Shown: positions 51,102 through 63,506 of the stretch, piece by piece
Layout: every line of letters starts with the position of its first letter
Position numbering within the stretch: position 1 is the first letter of the stretch
NCBI GenBank assembly: GCA_013076295.1
Contig: RQOL01000495.1
Coordinates: 1-64,000, forward strand
Direction of reading: 5' to 3'
Source: Sanderia malayensis
Taxonomy: Eukaryota; Cnidaria; Scyphozoa; Semaeostomeae; Pelagiidae
Length of the DNA stretch: 64,000 nt
The notes under the pieces: generated by a model
What the model was told of the DNA's origin: nothing
The model's database searches: none
Seen by the model: only the letters and a program-made list of their open reading frames with translations
Translations under genes and position numbers: made by a program

Positions 51102-52039
51102 ATGGAAGTAAGAGACTTGTTACATCTATCGCATGAGGAGAAATTGCGATATATAGATCAACAGATCAGAAATTTAGAATGGGAGCGAAATACAGAATTA
51201 GCGAGTCAGACAACTAATTCAGAGAAGAATATAGAAAAGAGATGAGTGAGTTGAAAACACAACTTATTGCATTGAAAAGAGAAGATAAAAAAGTGAAATT
51301 AATGCGGAATTAATTGGTGAGTTGTTAGACGAGCAGAAGAATTCAGGATTGAAGTTGGAAAGAGAAATGAAAGAAATAAGAGGTAAAGTAATAAAGAATG
51401 GGGAATTATTTGAAGATCTGTTGGATGAACAGAGAAATGTACAAATGAAAGTAGATAAATTACTAAAGAGTAAAGTTGATAAAACAGAACAGATGGATTT
51501 TCATGAGATTCGAATGTTAGAGAATAATCAGATTAAAAATGATTTGAGGATAAAAAGGTTAGAAGAGAACTATTATCATCCAGAGTCGATGAATGGCAAT
51601 ATGATTTGATTATTGATAATTTTGTTAATGAAAGAAGGGAAGCGGTGATGGATGCAACACGATCAAATCATAGTCCAGTATTTTTAACGAGTAATTTTGG
51701 ATATAAAATGGGTTTAAGAATCTACTTGAATGGAGATCAATCACACGGAGCGCAGAATAGGTTTATTAGTTATATATTATGGTATATAAAGGATTGTATG
51801 ATAACATTGTATCATGGCCACTAGATAAGCAAGTAACATTAAGAACAATTAATCAACATAACAGAAATTTAGATGTTCAGGAAACCTTTAGAACAAAAGT
51901 AGAAAGTGAAGCTTTTAAGAAACCAAAAAGTGTTAAAAACATACCTTCAGGAGTTCCATGTATGATGCCATTATCGAAGCTCAGTGAGCGAGGTTTTATA
52001 GTTGATGATAAGTTGTTTATAGAATGTAAGGTAGAGTAA
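51102..52039 (+). pseudogene. Coiled-coil plus TRAF-C protein, second copy
   Basis: Same structure as 12344-13272: 47-residue start, long coiled coil (ORF at 51322-51609), then TRAF-C with FGYKMGLRIYLNGD (about 51694-51735), WPLDKQVTL and the final FIVDDKLFIECKVE. There are fewer frame breaks than in the first copy: one near 51240-51300, a join at 51609 and one near 51770. This copy gives the clearest view of the domain. Confidence 0.8.
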
Positions 52040-52096
52040 CAAGAGAAAAGGAACAATTTTATTGAACATTGTATCATTTTATCATTATAAATCTTA

Positions 52097-52493
52097 TTAA
52101 AAATGATCATCATATAAATCGAAAAAGAAATCAAGTTCATCAATTTCGGAGTCAATCTCATTAAGCCATTTGTATGTGGCTAGTTCAGATTTATACCTTG
52201 AATTTGCTTGTTTAAAGCGGTTGAATGAAAGTGGTTCCTGCTCATCGGGTGGAAATATTTCTTCAACTTCAACATCAGGAATCTCGTCTTTCGTCTGGTT
52301 GCATGTGGGAACATGCAAATCGTCATCGTCATCATTCCACATTTCAGCCGGCAATATGTTAAAATGGTTCTGTGTTTTTGGCGTGTTTATTCGTGTTTCT
52401 GGCATGTTTATTCGGAACGTCTTCCAATCGATGGGCAGTGGTTTCTTGAACTCTGGTTTTTTGGCGTTGTTGTCAGTAAACCAATATGGATTA
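52097..52493 (-). pseudogene. ILPAEMW-family antisense gene, diverged copy a (5'-truncated)
   Basis: Relative of 13330-13883, but clearly diverged: PYWFTDNNAKKPEF replaces PYWFGERE, then ILPAEMW, an acidic part, and the C-terminal FFFDLYDDHF. The first 60 or so residues are missing because at 52493 the sequence switches to a repeat of the TRAF tail. The divergence indicates that the duplication giving rise to copies a and b is old or came from another element. Confidence 0.5.
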
Positions 52494-52691
52494 AGAATAA
52501 TTAATCAACATAACAGAAATTTAGATGTTCAGGAAACATTTAGAACAAAAGTAGAAAGTGAAGCTTTTAAGAAACCAAAAAGTGTTAAAAACATACCTTC
52601 AGGAGTTCCATGTATGATGCCATTATCGAAGCTCAGTGAGCGAGGATTTATAGTTGATGATAAGTTGTTTATAGAATGTAAGGTAGAGTAA
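52494..52691 (+). repeat. Duplicate of the TRAF-C tail
   Basis: Repeats 51842-52039 (RTINQHNRN ... FIECKVE) almost exactly, including the stop codon and 3' sequence. It is fused behind antisense copy a. It forms the left edge of the duplicated unit (TRAF tail plus antisense gene). Confidence 0.8.
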
Positions 52692-52748
52692 CAAGAGAAA
52701 AGGAATAATTTTATTGAACATTGTATCACTTTATCATTATAAAACTTA

Positions 52749-53303
52749 TTAAAAATTATCATTATATAAATCAAAAAAAGTTCAAGTTCATTGACATCAT
52801 AGTCACTTCCTTCGATCCATTTGAGTGTCTCTAATTCTGATTTAAATCGTGTATTTGCTTTTCTGAAACGGTTGAATGAAAGTCCGTCTTCCTCGGTTGG
52901 AATTATTTCCTCTTCGATTTCCACGTCGGGAATTTCGTCTTCAACTTGCTTGAAATCCTCGTCATCATCACCATCCCACATTTCTGCAGGCAGTATATTG
53001 CAGTCATTTGGTTTGCTCGGTGTGTTCGAGCGGAACATCTTCCAATCGACTCGCTGTTCTGCACGTTCACCAAACCAATATGGAATGTGAGTGTGGTGAC
53101 CATTTTGTCGCACTTCATTTACGAGGCGGAGTCGCAGTTCTTTAAATTTCTGTTTGAAGTTGTGTCATTTTCCCATAAATTGTGGAACAGCGGATTGCTG
53201 TTAATCCATTTTGCTGTTGATCGGCCTTTTTCCCTTCATAAATACACATCAACCAAAAAGGCTTAGGTATACTGCGAATGGTAGTGTACGTGAAAGTGTC
53301 CAT
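52749..53303 (-). pseudogene. ILPAEMW-family antisense gene, copy b
   Basis: Close relative of 13330-13883 (WKMFRSNTPSKPN, ILPAEMWDGDDD). ATG at 53303. A base missing near 52786 in the AAAAAA run breaks the last 15 residues, and another shift near 53170 separates the N-terminus. Family and function are unrecognised. Confidence 0.5.
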
Positions 53304-53841
53304 GTTGAAGAAAAATTGGAACTGAATGTTGAAGTAAAGTGTAAGTTTATTTTATCGATATAAACCACTCAAACTAATGAATAGGAATCAAAGTCTAACT
53401 GCTTGGGAATGGGGATGCGATTATATGATTGGACAAAATGATGATTGATGTATGGTACGATGGGGAATGAAATATGATTGGATAGAAGATAACTATTGTT
53501 GAAGGTTGAGGTATACTATGAATGGTGGTACACGTGAAAGTGTCCATGTTGAAGAAAAATTGGAATTGAATGTTGAAGTAAAATGTAAGTGCATTCATCG
53601 ATATAAAGCGCTCAAACTAGTTTTGATGAATAGGAATCAAAGTCTAACTGCTTGGGAATGTGGACGCGATTATATGATTGGACAAAATGATGATTTGATG
53701 GATGGTGCGATGGGGGGATGAAATATGATTGGATGGAAGATAACTATTGTTGTCACAAGTTAAATAACCGGGAAATGGCAAATTTTGTACAAACGATTTC
53801 TAAAACTGAAGAAAGAGAGAGAAAGAAAAAAAGAGCTGAAA

Positions 53842-54624
53842 ATGGTGTATACGAAGAAAGCAACGCAAGCTGCAAGAAGTTTTACAGGAGAAGGTATGTT
53901 AGACGTCACAAAATTACAGCTAAAGTTAAGAGAACCGTATGTGTTCTTGCACCGTTTTCAATTAATGGAGTTGTGAGAGAAACGCTCGACGAACTCAATC
54001 CTCGTGAAATATTGTATGAATTATCAACATCTCTGTTAACCTATTCAGTAGGTTTTACGTCATTTACAGATAGATTTCTGAATGTTATATTTAGTTTAGA
54101 GGAGGGAGAGATGTATTCCATCTTGAGAATTCGAGATGCAGTAAATGAGATCCGTCTTTGTAATATGTATGTAAAGCATTAATTGGTGGAATTAAGAAAC
54201 GCATTAATTTAGATCGTATTACTTTGAATTTAATTAAAATCATGTTCCCAACAAATGCACAGTTAAGTAATATGAAGCATTTTTATGCTAATACTGACTT
54301 TAATGTCAAAAGTATCAACTTACCCGCTAAAACTGGATTGAAGCGAGATTTGGATGATGATGAAGATGTTGTTGAAAAAAAGGAGACGAAGAAGGTTAAA
54401 TATGAGGATAAAAAAGGAAAACCTCATGATCCGAGGAAAGAAAAAGGGCGAGGAAAAAGGATATTCCTCCAAAACCAGCAGTTGCAAAAGCAACTGCTAC
54501 AGAGGTTAAACCTGTGAAAAAGGTTGAAGAGTTGCCAAAATCAGTTCCCACCATAAATGAATTAATGGGGAAACTGAAGAAATGATGCAAGCAACATCAT
54601 CAATTTTAAACCTTGATGAGGAAT
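53842..54624 (+). pseudogene. ORF A copy, truncated
   Basis: Starts at the ATG equivalent to 14382 and keeps the RSFTGEG, VLAPFSINGVV and FPTNAQLSNMKHFYANTDF blocks. There are frameshifts near 53912, 54178, 54445 and 54570. In this copy the Lys stretch near 54410 is in frame, unlike the full element, but GGGG at 54447 has lost a base. It stops at the truncation point before the Ser-rich tail. Confidence 0.7.
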
Positions 54625-56520
54625 TTACCGCGAAATCTTGAATTTTAACATTTAGTGGCTTGATACAACCATGCTCTACACAATTGACTTCATGTTTCGC
54701 ACATTCTTTCCGATATCTCTCTCTTAATCCAGAAAAATCTAAAAATGAAAAGATTTCTAACAATAACTAAACAGCAAAATAAATCATTGCAGATGGCGCA
54801 ATGCAAAACTAAAGTCAAAACCGCCAAAATATACGAGGCCCAAAATTTTACAACTTTTTTCGAAAAGCGGTGTTAATTTTTTATTAAATTTTTTGCTAAT
54901 ACCCACCATAATTTAGGCGATATTTGGAAATAGTAATACATCTTTAACCAAAATTAGCAGAAAAAATTAACAGAGCAGAAAACAAACTTTGAATTAGTAA
55001 AATCTAGGGTTCTTTAAGAGTTACTAAACCATGTCTATGTTTCGAAGCGAGTTTTCGTCATTCGTAATCTGTTTCTCAGTCCTTGTTTCAAGGTGGCATT
55101 TCATTCGCAAAAAATTTGCTAACATTTAATCAGCATGAGGTACAAAATAATTTTACAAGATCGAAAAATTCAGAGGAACATTTTGACACATCCAAAAACA
55201 TTGTGAAAACTTGTGCTTGATTTTAAAATCGACTCAACCGATTAAACTCATTTACAGCAGAAAATGGTAGTAGATGATATCACGCTCACGCTTACAGGGA
55301 AACAATTTGGCAAAACATTGCTTTGCACCAGCATGTTACCGTTTTGAAAGAGACGAATGGTTTATCGATCGAAATTGACTAATATTGTTGCAAAATTACA
55401 ATGACAAGAGTCAACAGAGTCGGAGATATTACGGTTGGCCACATACCAAGAGAGCTGTCTAGATTTTTATATTTATTTATTCATGAGGGAGGACAGTTAC
55501 TGGAACTGTTGCCAGTGTTACCCCCAGGCCTTCACCGATTCCGGAAGGAGGAATAGAAATACCGATTTTGATGCACTTCACTCATGAAAACAATGTTGTG
55601 TTGAAAAAAGTGGAAAACTTTGAAAAAGAACTGGTGGAAAAAATGTCAGAAAAATTTCATCACGAACAGGAACTGCAGATGAGAGATGAAACTAGGAAGG
55701 AGCAGTACGAATATGAGATGGAAGAAGACGATTAAATCAAAGTTCAATCGGACAACGAGGTAGAGGAGCTTTTATTCTTAGAGGTAAATACAGAAAGTAC
55801 AGAGATAGAGACGATGGTAATTGACAAATTTATAGTTTGCTTTCTTTTTTGAAGGATAAACAAAAAACGCGTCTGTAAAATATCAATTATAATTTTTTCT
55901 TTCCTTGCTCTTTGTATGGCGTAAAACTGTTATGCAGATCGTTGTTTAACTAGCTACAATTGTTAGCTTGTATTTGACACCTATATCTTTACAGTATTGT
56001 TAAGTATGAGCGTGGTTGGCTGGTGCACCCGCTTGAATGTATGAAGGCGTGTGCCAATGCAAGGTACGGGTCCCATGTGGACAAGAATGGGGCACCATGT
56101 CACCACACTTGTTTTGATTATTATTGTAAACATAAATAGAGTACATTAAGTAGAGAAGAGAAAAGAAAAAACAGTCAGTCAACCTCAGAGAGTTAAAGAG
56201 AAAATAAGAGGTACAGTCGCGGCCTTGGGCCAGCCGTACCCCCCACCTTACGACAAAAAGCTCGTTTTCTTTATTGTGTCTAACCTTAGCTTACAGCACC
56301 ATAGCAAGCGAGACATCGCCTACCGAACTTTTTACTACCGTCCCCAGCTCTGGGGTGTATTCATAAAGAAACACCTCACGACAAAACACGGTCCTAAATG
56401 GCGTTAGAGCAGATTTTAGGGATGGAAGAATTATGGCCGGCGTAAAAAGGGCCGATAGGGTATGCGATAGTCTTCCCATACGTCCGAATTAAAATAAGGC
56501 CTCAGAAATTCTGTAGACTC
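54625..56520. other. Intergenic stretch with one weak exon candidate
   Basis: No recognised gene. A short open frame at 55571-55735 (+) reads as an acidic coiled coil (KKVENFEKELVEKM) ending at TAA, which might be a last exon. Around 54640-54760 the minus strand reads FSGLRERYRKECAKHE, another possible exon. 55990-56120 looks like a short interspersed repeat. Neither candidate has good splice borders on both sides. Confidence 0.35.
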
Positions 56521-56522
56521 AC

Positions 56523-59500
56523 CATCATTTGAATTGTTTTTTGGTTCATTTTTATCTGTTCCACCTGCAAAAAAGGTATTTTTCAGGAAAAGATGTTAAC
56601 AAAATCGAGGACAATCATCTGTGGGGATGCCAGTCTGCTTTACAGGCTTGTTTGACGGGATATTTAATAGGAAGTGTAACCTCAAATATGTGTAACCTCA
56701 AATATAATAATATAAATATAACCATATTTATGTAGCCTCGAATGCAGTTATCTACTCACCATGCTGTTGGTTTGAAGCCATGTTTTGGTGACTTGTATCA
56801 CAACCTGAAAAATGTAAACTTCGTGATTACCATATTATAATTAAAGCTATTAAAGACATATATAATTAAAAATAGTCTCTTCCAAGCCCGCTGGCAGTTC
56901 AAATAGCTCAGTCCTTGCTAGTTCACATGTAATTAGATATAAGGGCAATATTTTGAGCTGAAAAGCTTACAATTATATGCCAAAATACCAACTCGTAACT
57001 CGCAACTGACAACTCGCAACTCGGATAATATAATCCTTCTTTCTAAACGTTCCTGTAATTTTTAATAACTTTTATCTATGTGGGAATACTTGAGAAGTGT
57101 TTTCCCTACTGAAATAACAATGCATTTAGCCGTCATCCTGGAGTATTATTGTCCCATCTCATTTAATGTTGGAGACAAAAATCAATTTTGAAAATGGGTA
57201 CCTCAGAAAAGTCATGACGTCATTCCCTACTAATGCCTACACCACGACATGCTGCTCTGATGGTTGCTCATCCCCGTTGTTTCCTTTTCGTGTAACAAAG
57301 TACCTTAATTCGTTATAAAAACGTTGAAATATTTTCAAAAACTTTTAAATTCAAATCCCAGGAGATCTGATGTCTGATGATCGCAATAGCGTGAAACTCT
57401 GAGTAACAACATACACGTTTTTTTATAAGAAACCTGGCTCAAAGCCTAGTAGTAAAAGTTTCTTAATTTTCAGCCTCATCTTAGTTCTAAAAGTTTTTTA
57501 AAAGTTTCTTAATTTAATGAAAAAAGTTGCAGTGTAAAGGAAGAAAAAAACATGGATGTAGCAAAATATCAGTATTATAACAAAGAAAAATCGACAATGC
57601 CAAAAATCGTCATGCGGAGCCGACAATGTTATGCTTAGCACATAAAACACACTTACTGTAGTTGATATTTGTTGAATCCGTAAAGGAAAAACGTGTTTCC
57701 GAAATTTCTAATGTTTCTTAAATATTTCCTTGTAGTTCTAAAAGTTTCTTGAATATTAGGGCGTCAAGATCTAGGTTTCTTATAAACCGGTTTCTTATAA
57801 AATAAAAACGAGTATACAGTCAACTCTGTCTAATTCGAACTCTATGGGGGAATCCAAATTTGTTCGAATTACAGAAAGTTCGAATTATACGAGTTTTAAT
57901 GTAAGTGGCATATTTTACCCCCCAGTTGCCCCCATATCTCCGTTTTATGGCCATAAACTATATTTTTATGACCATTGTTATAGACTAAAGGCATTTTAAA
58001 GAAGCAAAACAGTTTATTAATTATGATAATAGAAAACAAAAATATATGGATTACGTCACAACATGGAAAATTGTTTTGCATTGCGTCCATTACTGCCTTT
58101 GTCTAAGTGCCCCAAACTTTGTCATCTTTGAGCACACCCAGCATATTTATCCGTTGGGTTCTCTGGTTGTCTTTTAGCTTCTAAAGCTTTATTAATTATA
58201 CAGGTCTTCATGCATTTTGGTACACGTGATAACCTTTTTCATGAGATAGAACGCTCCAATTTTTTGTAACAATAACCGGCAGTTCAGCATCGAAAGGAAT
58301 TGAAATTTCGTTTATATTGGCCTTAATAAGGTTCTTCAAGGCTCTGCATCTTCAATGAGCTTCACAGGTTTGGGTACCTTAATTAGTGCCATTGATAAAG
58401 TTCAACTGATCCAATCTAACTTCTAGAAAGTGCCACGCTTAAACTGGGTCGTAAAAATCCGTGTCTGGCATCCCGTACTAAGTCCGAGTAAGTCAATTTG
58501 CGCCAATTTGCCCAATGACGCAAGCTTCAATGGGCTTGCCAGAGACAAGAGCAAAAAAAGAAGTTCTGTCATCAAGTAATTAACTGAGATTAACACAAAG
58601 TTCGAATTACAGAGGTTTTTTCTTTGAAGGGACAAAAATAAATGGTCGAATTACAGAAAGTTCGAATTACAGAGGTTCGAATTATAGAGGTTTTTTTATA
58701 AGGGTTTGTTAGGAATTTTTCAAGGGACCACAGAATTTGGTTCGAATTAGTAAAAGTTCGAATTACACGAGTTCGAATTAGACAGAGTTGACTGTATGTA
58801 GTATTCTTTGTGCGTTACTTCTATTGTAAATTCAAATCCCTAAATATGCTGTTGCGCGCTTTATCAGCAATTGACTCAACAAGTAGCTATCTTTTTTATG
58901 CAAAATTTTCTTTTTAATTGCTGCAAAAAGTTCATCAAGAACATCTTGCGAGAGTTGTTCATTCCGAGTATATCGATTTCACGAGCCACTAGTGAGCCAT
59001 GAGTAAAAAATGAGCCAATTGTGAGCCACCCATCTGATGTCTCATGGCTAATTTCTAAGATTAACTTAGCCACATATCTTATGGCTCGGGCATTTTATGA
59101 TCATTTTTTTGAGCCACGCGGCTCATAGTTCATTGGCTCAGGAATATTTTTATGAGCCATTGAAGCACGAAATCGAACCATGTGGAGCAGAAAAACAGAT
59201 TGAAGGATCGAAGTGGCCATTACGGTTTTTACGGCAGTACAAACCGCATTTTCTCGAAGTTGGTGACGTCACCAGAAAAATAGACTTCCGGCCCAAATTT
59301 TTTTGGGCCCATCATGGATTTGAAATCTCTGTAGTCGATTTAGTATAAATGTGAAATAAAATTTGAGGCTAGCGACTTTGCCAGTTTGATTGACAAAAGA
59401 CCCTGTCTAATACAACATCTTCGAGTGTACCAAATGGGCCATACAGTTGATAAAAAAGGACTAAGATTGGCTGGTGAAAAAAGCTGGGGTGCTTTTACTA

Positions 59501-62500
59501 TTCGGTCCGACCAAAATGGTAGACAGATAAAAAGACTTGATGAAAATGCTAAAAGAGACACATACACAGGAAAACCCACAGTATGTTCCCATCAAATAAG
59601 ATTTCAAAAGAAAAAACTAACCTTGCAAAACTCCACGAGGTTCATCTGATCTCTTCATCAACTTTTTAACATTTTCGCTTGTCTCTAGTATATTGAATAG
59701 CACAACTTGTTAAAATATTTAAGCAGAAAAAAGAATTCTACAACTATAAACATAATGGTTTCAGCATGAATTAAAGTTATTATTGCTAAAAACGCCCAAA
59801 ACAAAATTCACAAAATGACCCCACCACAAAACCCAGCCAGAAGAATTTTAAAAAAGCGACTAACCTTCTAAGCTTCTACTAATTTCATCATGTCTTCTTT
59901 TCATATTTTTAACGTCTTTACTATTTTCTAGCAAATGAAAGAGAATGAATTTCTGATAACAGTTGTACCTGTTAAGATTAGGCTCCTTGGTCCCCGGATA
60001 AACGTTCCATATGTAGCACAAAGTGACTTAGAAATGGCTACGAATTGTTTGGTTAGTATAGTTTCTAAAATGAACAGGGGATCTTGCAAAGTATTCAGTG
60101 AGAGTTACATTGAAAGTAGATAGATTCAATTTTCAAAACTGTGGTGACAGTGGGAAATGTGGCATCCTTTTGTTGATGTTCATTCTGCTATCTAAAGTTG
60201 AGTTAATTAGGTCTCATACAAGTTTGATGTCAGTTGGAATACAAACAGAATCAACGATACCTAAAAGTGACTCGTGAAGGATGGCTTTCAGCCTTAGTTT
60301 CACTGTATTATCAGACAGAAGATGAACAGAGGTCATGGGGTCTGAGGTCATGGGGTCCAAATTTCCATTAGAAAATCAACACCTGTCCATATATATCAAC
60401 AATAACATTTTAAATGCAAAATAACAATCCAAACAAAACATACCCCTTGAAATCTTTTCAACGTTATCAAGTCTGGTGTCTAGATTTTTCAACCAATCTT
60501 CAAGGACATTATTTGCTTTTTTCTGGTCTTCAAGTTGTTGCCTCAGGTTCATGCTTAATTCTGTCTCAATAGGTGAATTTTCAATTTCCTCCAATTCCGT
60601 TTTAAGTGATGCTCCACCAAATTGTGTTTGAATTTTGAGTTTTTCCATTATGTATTCAAAATCATCTTCTCTTATTGACATTTTGCGTGCATGCGCAAAA
60701 AACGTATTACTTTTCTCTCTCACCATATCAATGTATTCACTTTCCAACAAGGGCAGAGCTATTGGTCCCCCGACACGGCAAGGTGCAATCAACTTTAACC
60801 CAGAATAAAGAAGCACCCAAGAGAGAGTAGTAGGATCCCATTCAACGGTGTCGCCTTTCATCACATTATTTGCAACATATTTCATAGGTTTGTGGCCTTT
60901 TGGAACAAGATGTAACAAGAATGAACCACTTGCTGTTGTGTCATCCCATTTGTTGTTCGGAAATTTTAAATCCCATTTGTCTTTAAACAACTGACGAAGA
61001 TTCTTGGGAAGTACATCCAGAATAATTCTTGCCAACTTGTGAAAATTTTCTTTTTCTTCCAATTCCATGGTGAATAGAAAAAAATTGTTATTAGTATGCT
61101 GTTTGCCACTAGGTACCCATGTAAACATGTCAAAGTGGGAAATATATCACATTTGGGTATAATTGCACATAAATGCATAATTTTAAAAAAATCTAGAGTC
61201 TAATGTAAAATCAAATATCCTCAGCAAAAATAACCCCGTGGAAATTCAGTTGAACATGGATAAAGAGACAAATTTTTAAGTCAAATTATCAATTGGTGCT
61301 ATCAATTGGTGCTCAAAGTGCTAGTGCAACGAAATTTGACATATCGATTCTTGATCTTACTTAAAAGCCACACCTACACTGATTGGTTTAATGCAAGTTT
61401 GACGTGCAACTGACAACTATAAGTTAGGTAAACTTCACCTTGAATCCGCACTTGCGAAAAATTCCACAATGATGTGATGTCACAGTTGTGAAATGAAACA
61501 GTATTTCTAATGCAGGTTAATGGAGTTTTTAAGCCCATGGTGGAAATATTGAACTTTTGAGCAAGCCAGGTACTGACAGGACGAGTCTTTCCGGGTGCCA
61601 TTATTCAAATGGGAGAAAAACTCGGAATGAGTGTGTCGGAATGAAACAACAAAAAATGTGGCTTCATTCCGACAGACAGATGCTAATTTTGAAAGTATGT
61701 ACCTTCAAAAAATTAAAACAATTGTTTCTTTCAGTGTCTGTAGCATGACACAGCTCTCTGATTTGGGTTATCATAGTTGCTATTTTTTGTTATAACTTAA
61801 TCGAAAAAAATTAGAGACATTGAATTATCTAAAGAAACTTTAACATTTAAAAATCCTTAGACATCACCCCGAAAATCACAACTTCTCTAAAACTTTACAA
61901 GCGTCATGTTACTTAGTGCATTGAAATGAATTAATTTGTTAAATAAAAACACTGAAAAACTTCATTGCATCAGCACTTCAACATCCTTCTGCCTTTCTCA
62001 ACTATAAGTGGTAACGTTTTTCTTTCACCAATAATTCAAGAAAAATTGAGGATTATTTGAGCTCCAAGATCTAGTGGATGTTGTTGCAAAACTATTACTG
62101 GAGCAGTTGTTGCACAAAATTAACTGGTTAGTTGCTTTACATTTCTATTTCAGTAAAAACAGTAATGTCAAATGAACAAAAACATTGATTTTTGGAAATT
62201 TGTATTCTTTTGCTGCTACAAGAGGACTGTTGTAATAAAGTTCAAATAATATTTACCATTTAGTTTACAAGAGCTCATTTTGTGGAGAACTAGAATGTGT
62301 GCATGTGTGCTTGAATAACAGTATCACACAAAATAAGTTCATCTAAGACAATGAAATTGAAATCTGTATCAATTTAATAATAATAATAATAATAATAATA
62401 ACAATGTTTACACAGGGTAACCTCTTCAACACATAACGTGTTGTTATCAATGAAGGCCCTGTATCTAAAAATATATTATTAATATATATTTATATATATT

Positions 62501-63131
62501 AATAATATATATTAATATATATATATATATACATATATATTAATATATATTTCCAAAGTAAAGTAAAATGGCCTACCTCTAACAGATTCTTGATCTTGGC
62601 TTACTCTTTCATTGCCATCCAATAAGTCTAATAATAAATTGCATAACAGTCAATTAAATTATTTCAACGTTTAATAAACCTTTCATAAACATAATTGCCA
62701 CAACATGAACTGAAAGGATTGCTACCAGAAACAAAAAATCCAGAATATGTTCCTCCCATGCAATTTGATCCAAACAGATTTCAGAATGGTGCATATTTAC
62801 CTTCAGCACCATCTCCAGTCTCATCTTGTTTCTTCTTGTCTTTTTGAGTATCTTCCATTGCTTCTAATGAATAAAACAACTTAACTCGTTAACAAAGACT
62901 TCAAAGTGCTTGAAGTCTTTGTTACCGACCCTTAACCAACTATGACAAGCTCTGTGCATAATCAATACAACATGAACTAAGACAACATTTGCCAACAATA
63001 TCCAAGGTTCAATAATCTTGTGACATAACATGCTCTTTACAATTACATTAAATCAGCATACCTCGAATAGTCTTATTGGCGTTATGTTGCTCTTTGCTCA
63101 GCCATTGAGCTCTCTCTTCCAATTCTATTGA
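56523..63131 (-). CDS. HEPN-associated gene region with phase-1 mini-exons
   Basis: Read leftward, a series of very small exons with AG and GT borders: 63062-63131, 62801-62863 (63 nt), 62577-62627 (51 nt), 62257-62289 (33 nt), 59865-59927 (63 nt), 59622-59684 (63 nt), 56760-56804 (45 nt) and 56523-56564 (42 nt). All but the first are multiples of three and keep phase 1 at both ends. The HEPN exon (listed separately) also ends in phase 1. Two 63-nt exons are related (ENSKDVKNM and ETSENVKKL), pointing to exon duplication. Whether all belong to one transcript with the HEPN exon is inference. Confidence 0.5.
57817..58794. mobile_element. pogo/Tigger-type MITE, 978 bp
   Basis: Ends CAGTCAACTCTGTCTAATTC and its exact complement, with TA on both sides (57815-57816 and 58795-58796). 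The interior near both ends repeats TTCGAATTACAGA-type words. TA duplication and CAGT termini fit the pogo branch of Tc1/mariner. No usable transposase frame is seen. It lies in an apparent intron of the minus-strand gene. Confidence 0.75.
60444..61068 (-). CDS. HEPN (DZIP3/hRUL138-like) exon with coiled-coil tail
   Basis: ATG at 61068 (MELEEKENFHKLARII). Residues 12-145 match the HEPN type found in DZIP3: LPKNLRQLFKDKW, VEWDPTTLSWVLLYSGLKLI and the terminal REKSNTFFAHA with Arg117 and His126. About 60 residues of coiled coil (LEDQKKANNVLEDWLKNLDTRLDNVEKI) follow, and a donor GGG|GTATGT ends the exon in phase 1. In cnidarian genomes this HEPN type is often fused to NACHT/NLR or TPR proteins in innate-immune families. 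HEPN domains can be RNases, but the spacing here differs from the classic RxxxxH. The upstream exons may or may not be spliced to it. Confidence 0.65.
62376..62400. repeat. (TAA)n microsatellite
   Basis: Eight perfect TAA units followed by ACAATG. An AT-rich palindromic tract (ATATATTAATATAT words) lies 70 bp further on at 62469-62550. Confidence 0.9.
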
Positions 63132-63230
63132 CTGACTAAAATATCCAATAAATAAAAGCAGGCAAATAAAAATGAAGGTGACGAGCCTCATGAACAGTTA
63201 CCTGTAGTATGCAGAATTCAGTATAACGTA

Positions 63231-63506
63231 TTGTTATTGACATTCAAGTGTATCAAGAACTTGGCTCCAACATACTTAAATGATTTACTAAAGAAACGCA
63301 TAGCTCCTCGTGTAACAAGATCTGCAACTGATAATCTCCTGCTCGAAATACAGCGAACACGCTTGGTAACAGCTGGGGACCGATCATTCGCTCACGTTGC
63401 CCCATGTTTATGGAATGAACTGCCATATGCTCTAAGAGCAGTTAACTCTGTTGAAACGTTTAAAACACTTTTGAAGACATTTTTATTTCATAGATATTTT
63501 AATTAA
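63231..63506 (+). pseudogene. LINE reverse-transcriptase ORF, C-terminal end only
   Basis: 91 residues: LLTFKCIKNLAPTYLNDLL, then RSATDNLLLEIQRTRLVTAGDRSF, and LWNELPYALR ending LLKTFLFHRYF. This is the conserved C-terminus of ORF2 in CR1/L2/Rex-like non-LTR elements. The typical 5' truncation leaves only the end of the ORF and a 3'UTR with an ATT-rich tail near 63610-63650. It is inactive. Confidence 0.8.

Larger units (their letters stand above)
50393..54624 (+). mobile_element. Truncated second Polinton copy (left arm only)
   Basis: Begins AGTAGTATAGGGAGGC, the same terminus as the full element, and follows its left arm to the middle of ORF A. It lacks about 390 bp behind the terminal repeat (the Fic N-terminal half). 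It contains an extra TRAF-tail/antisense-gene unit. It ends abruptly at about 54624, where the match to 15163 stops. The left target sequence would be GACGTA; no right end or second duplication was found. Confidence 0.85.

Noticed and set aside
54506..54763. Minus-strand ORF across the end of the truncated Polinton
   Set aside because: Half of it is antisense to the Polinton copy, so the joined frame is accidental. Only the part beyond 54624 could be a host exon.
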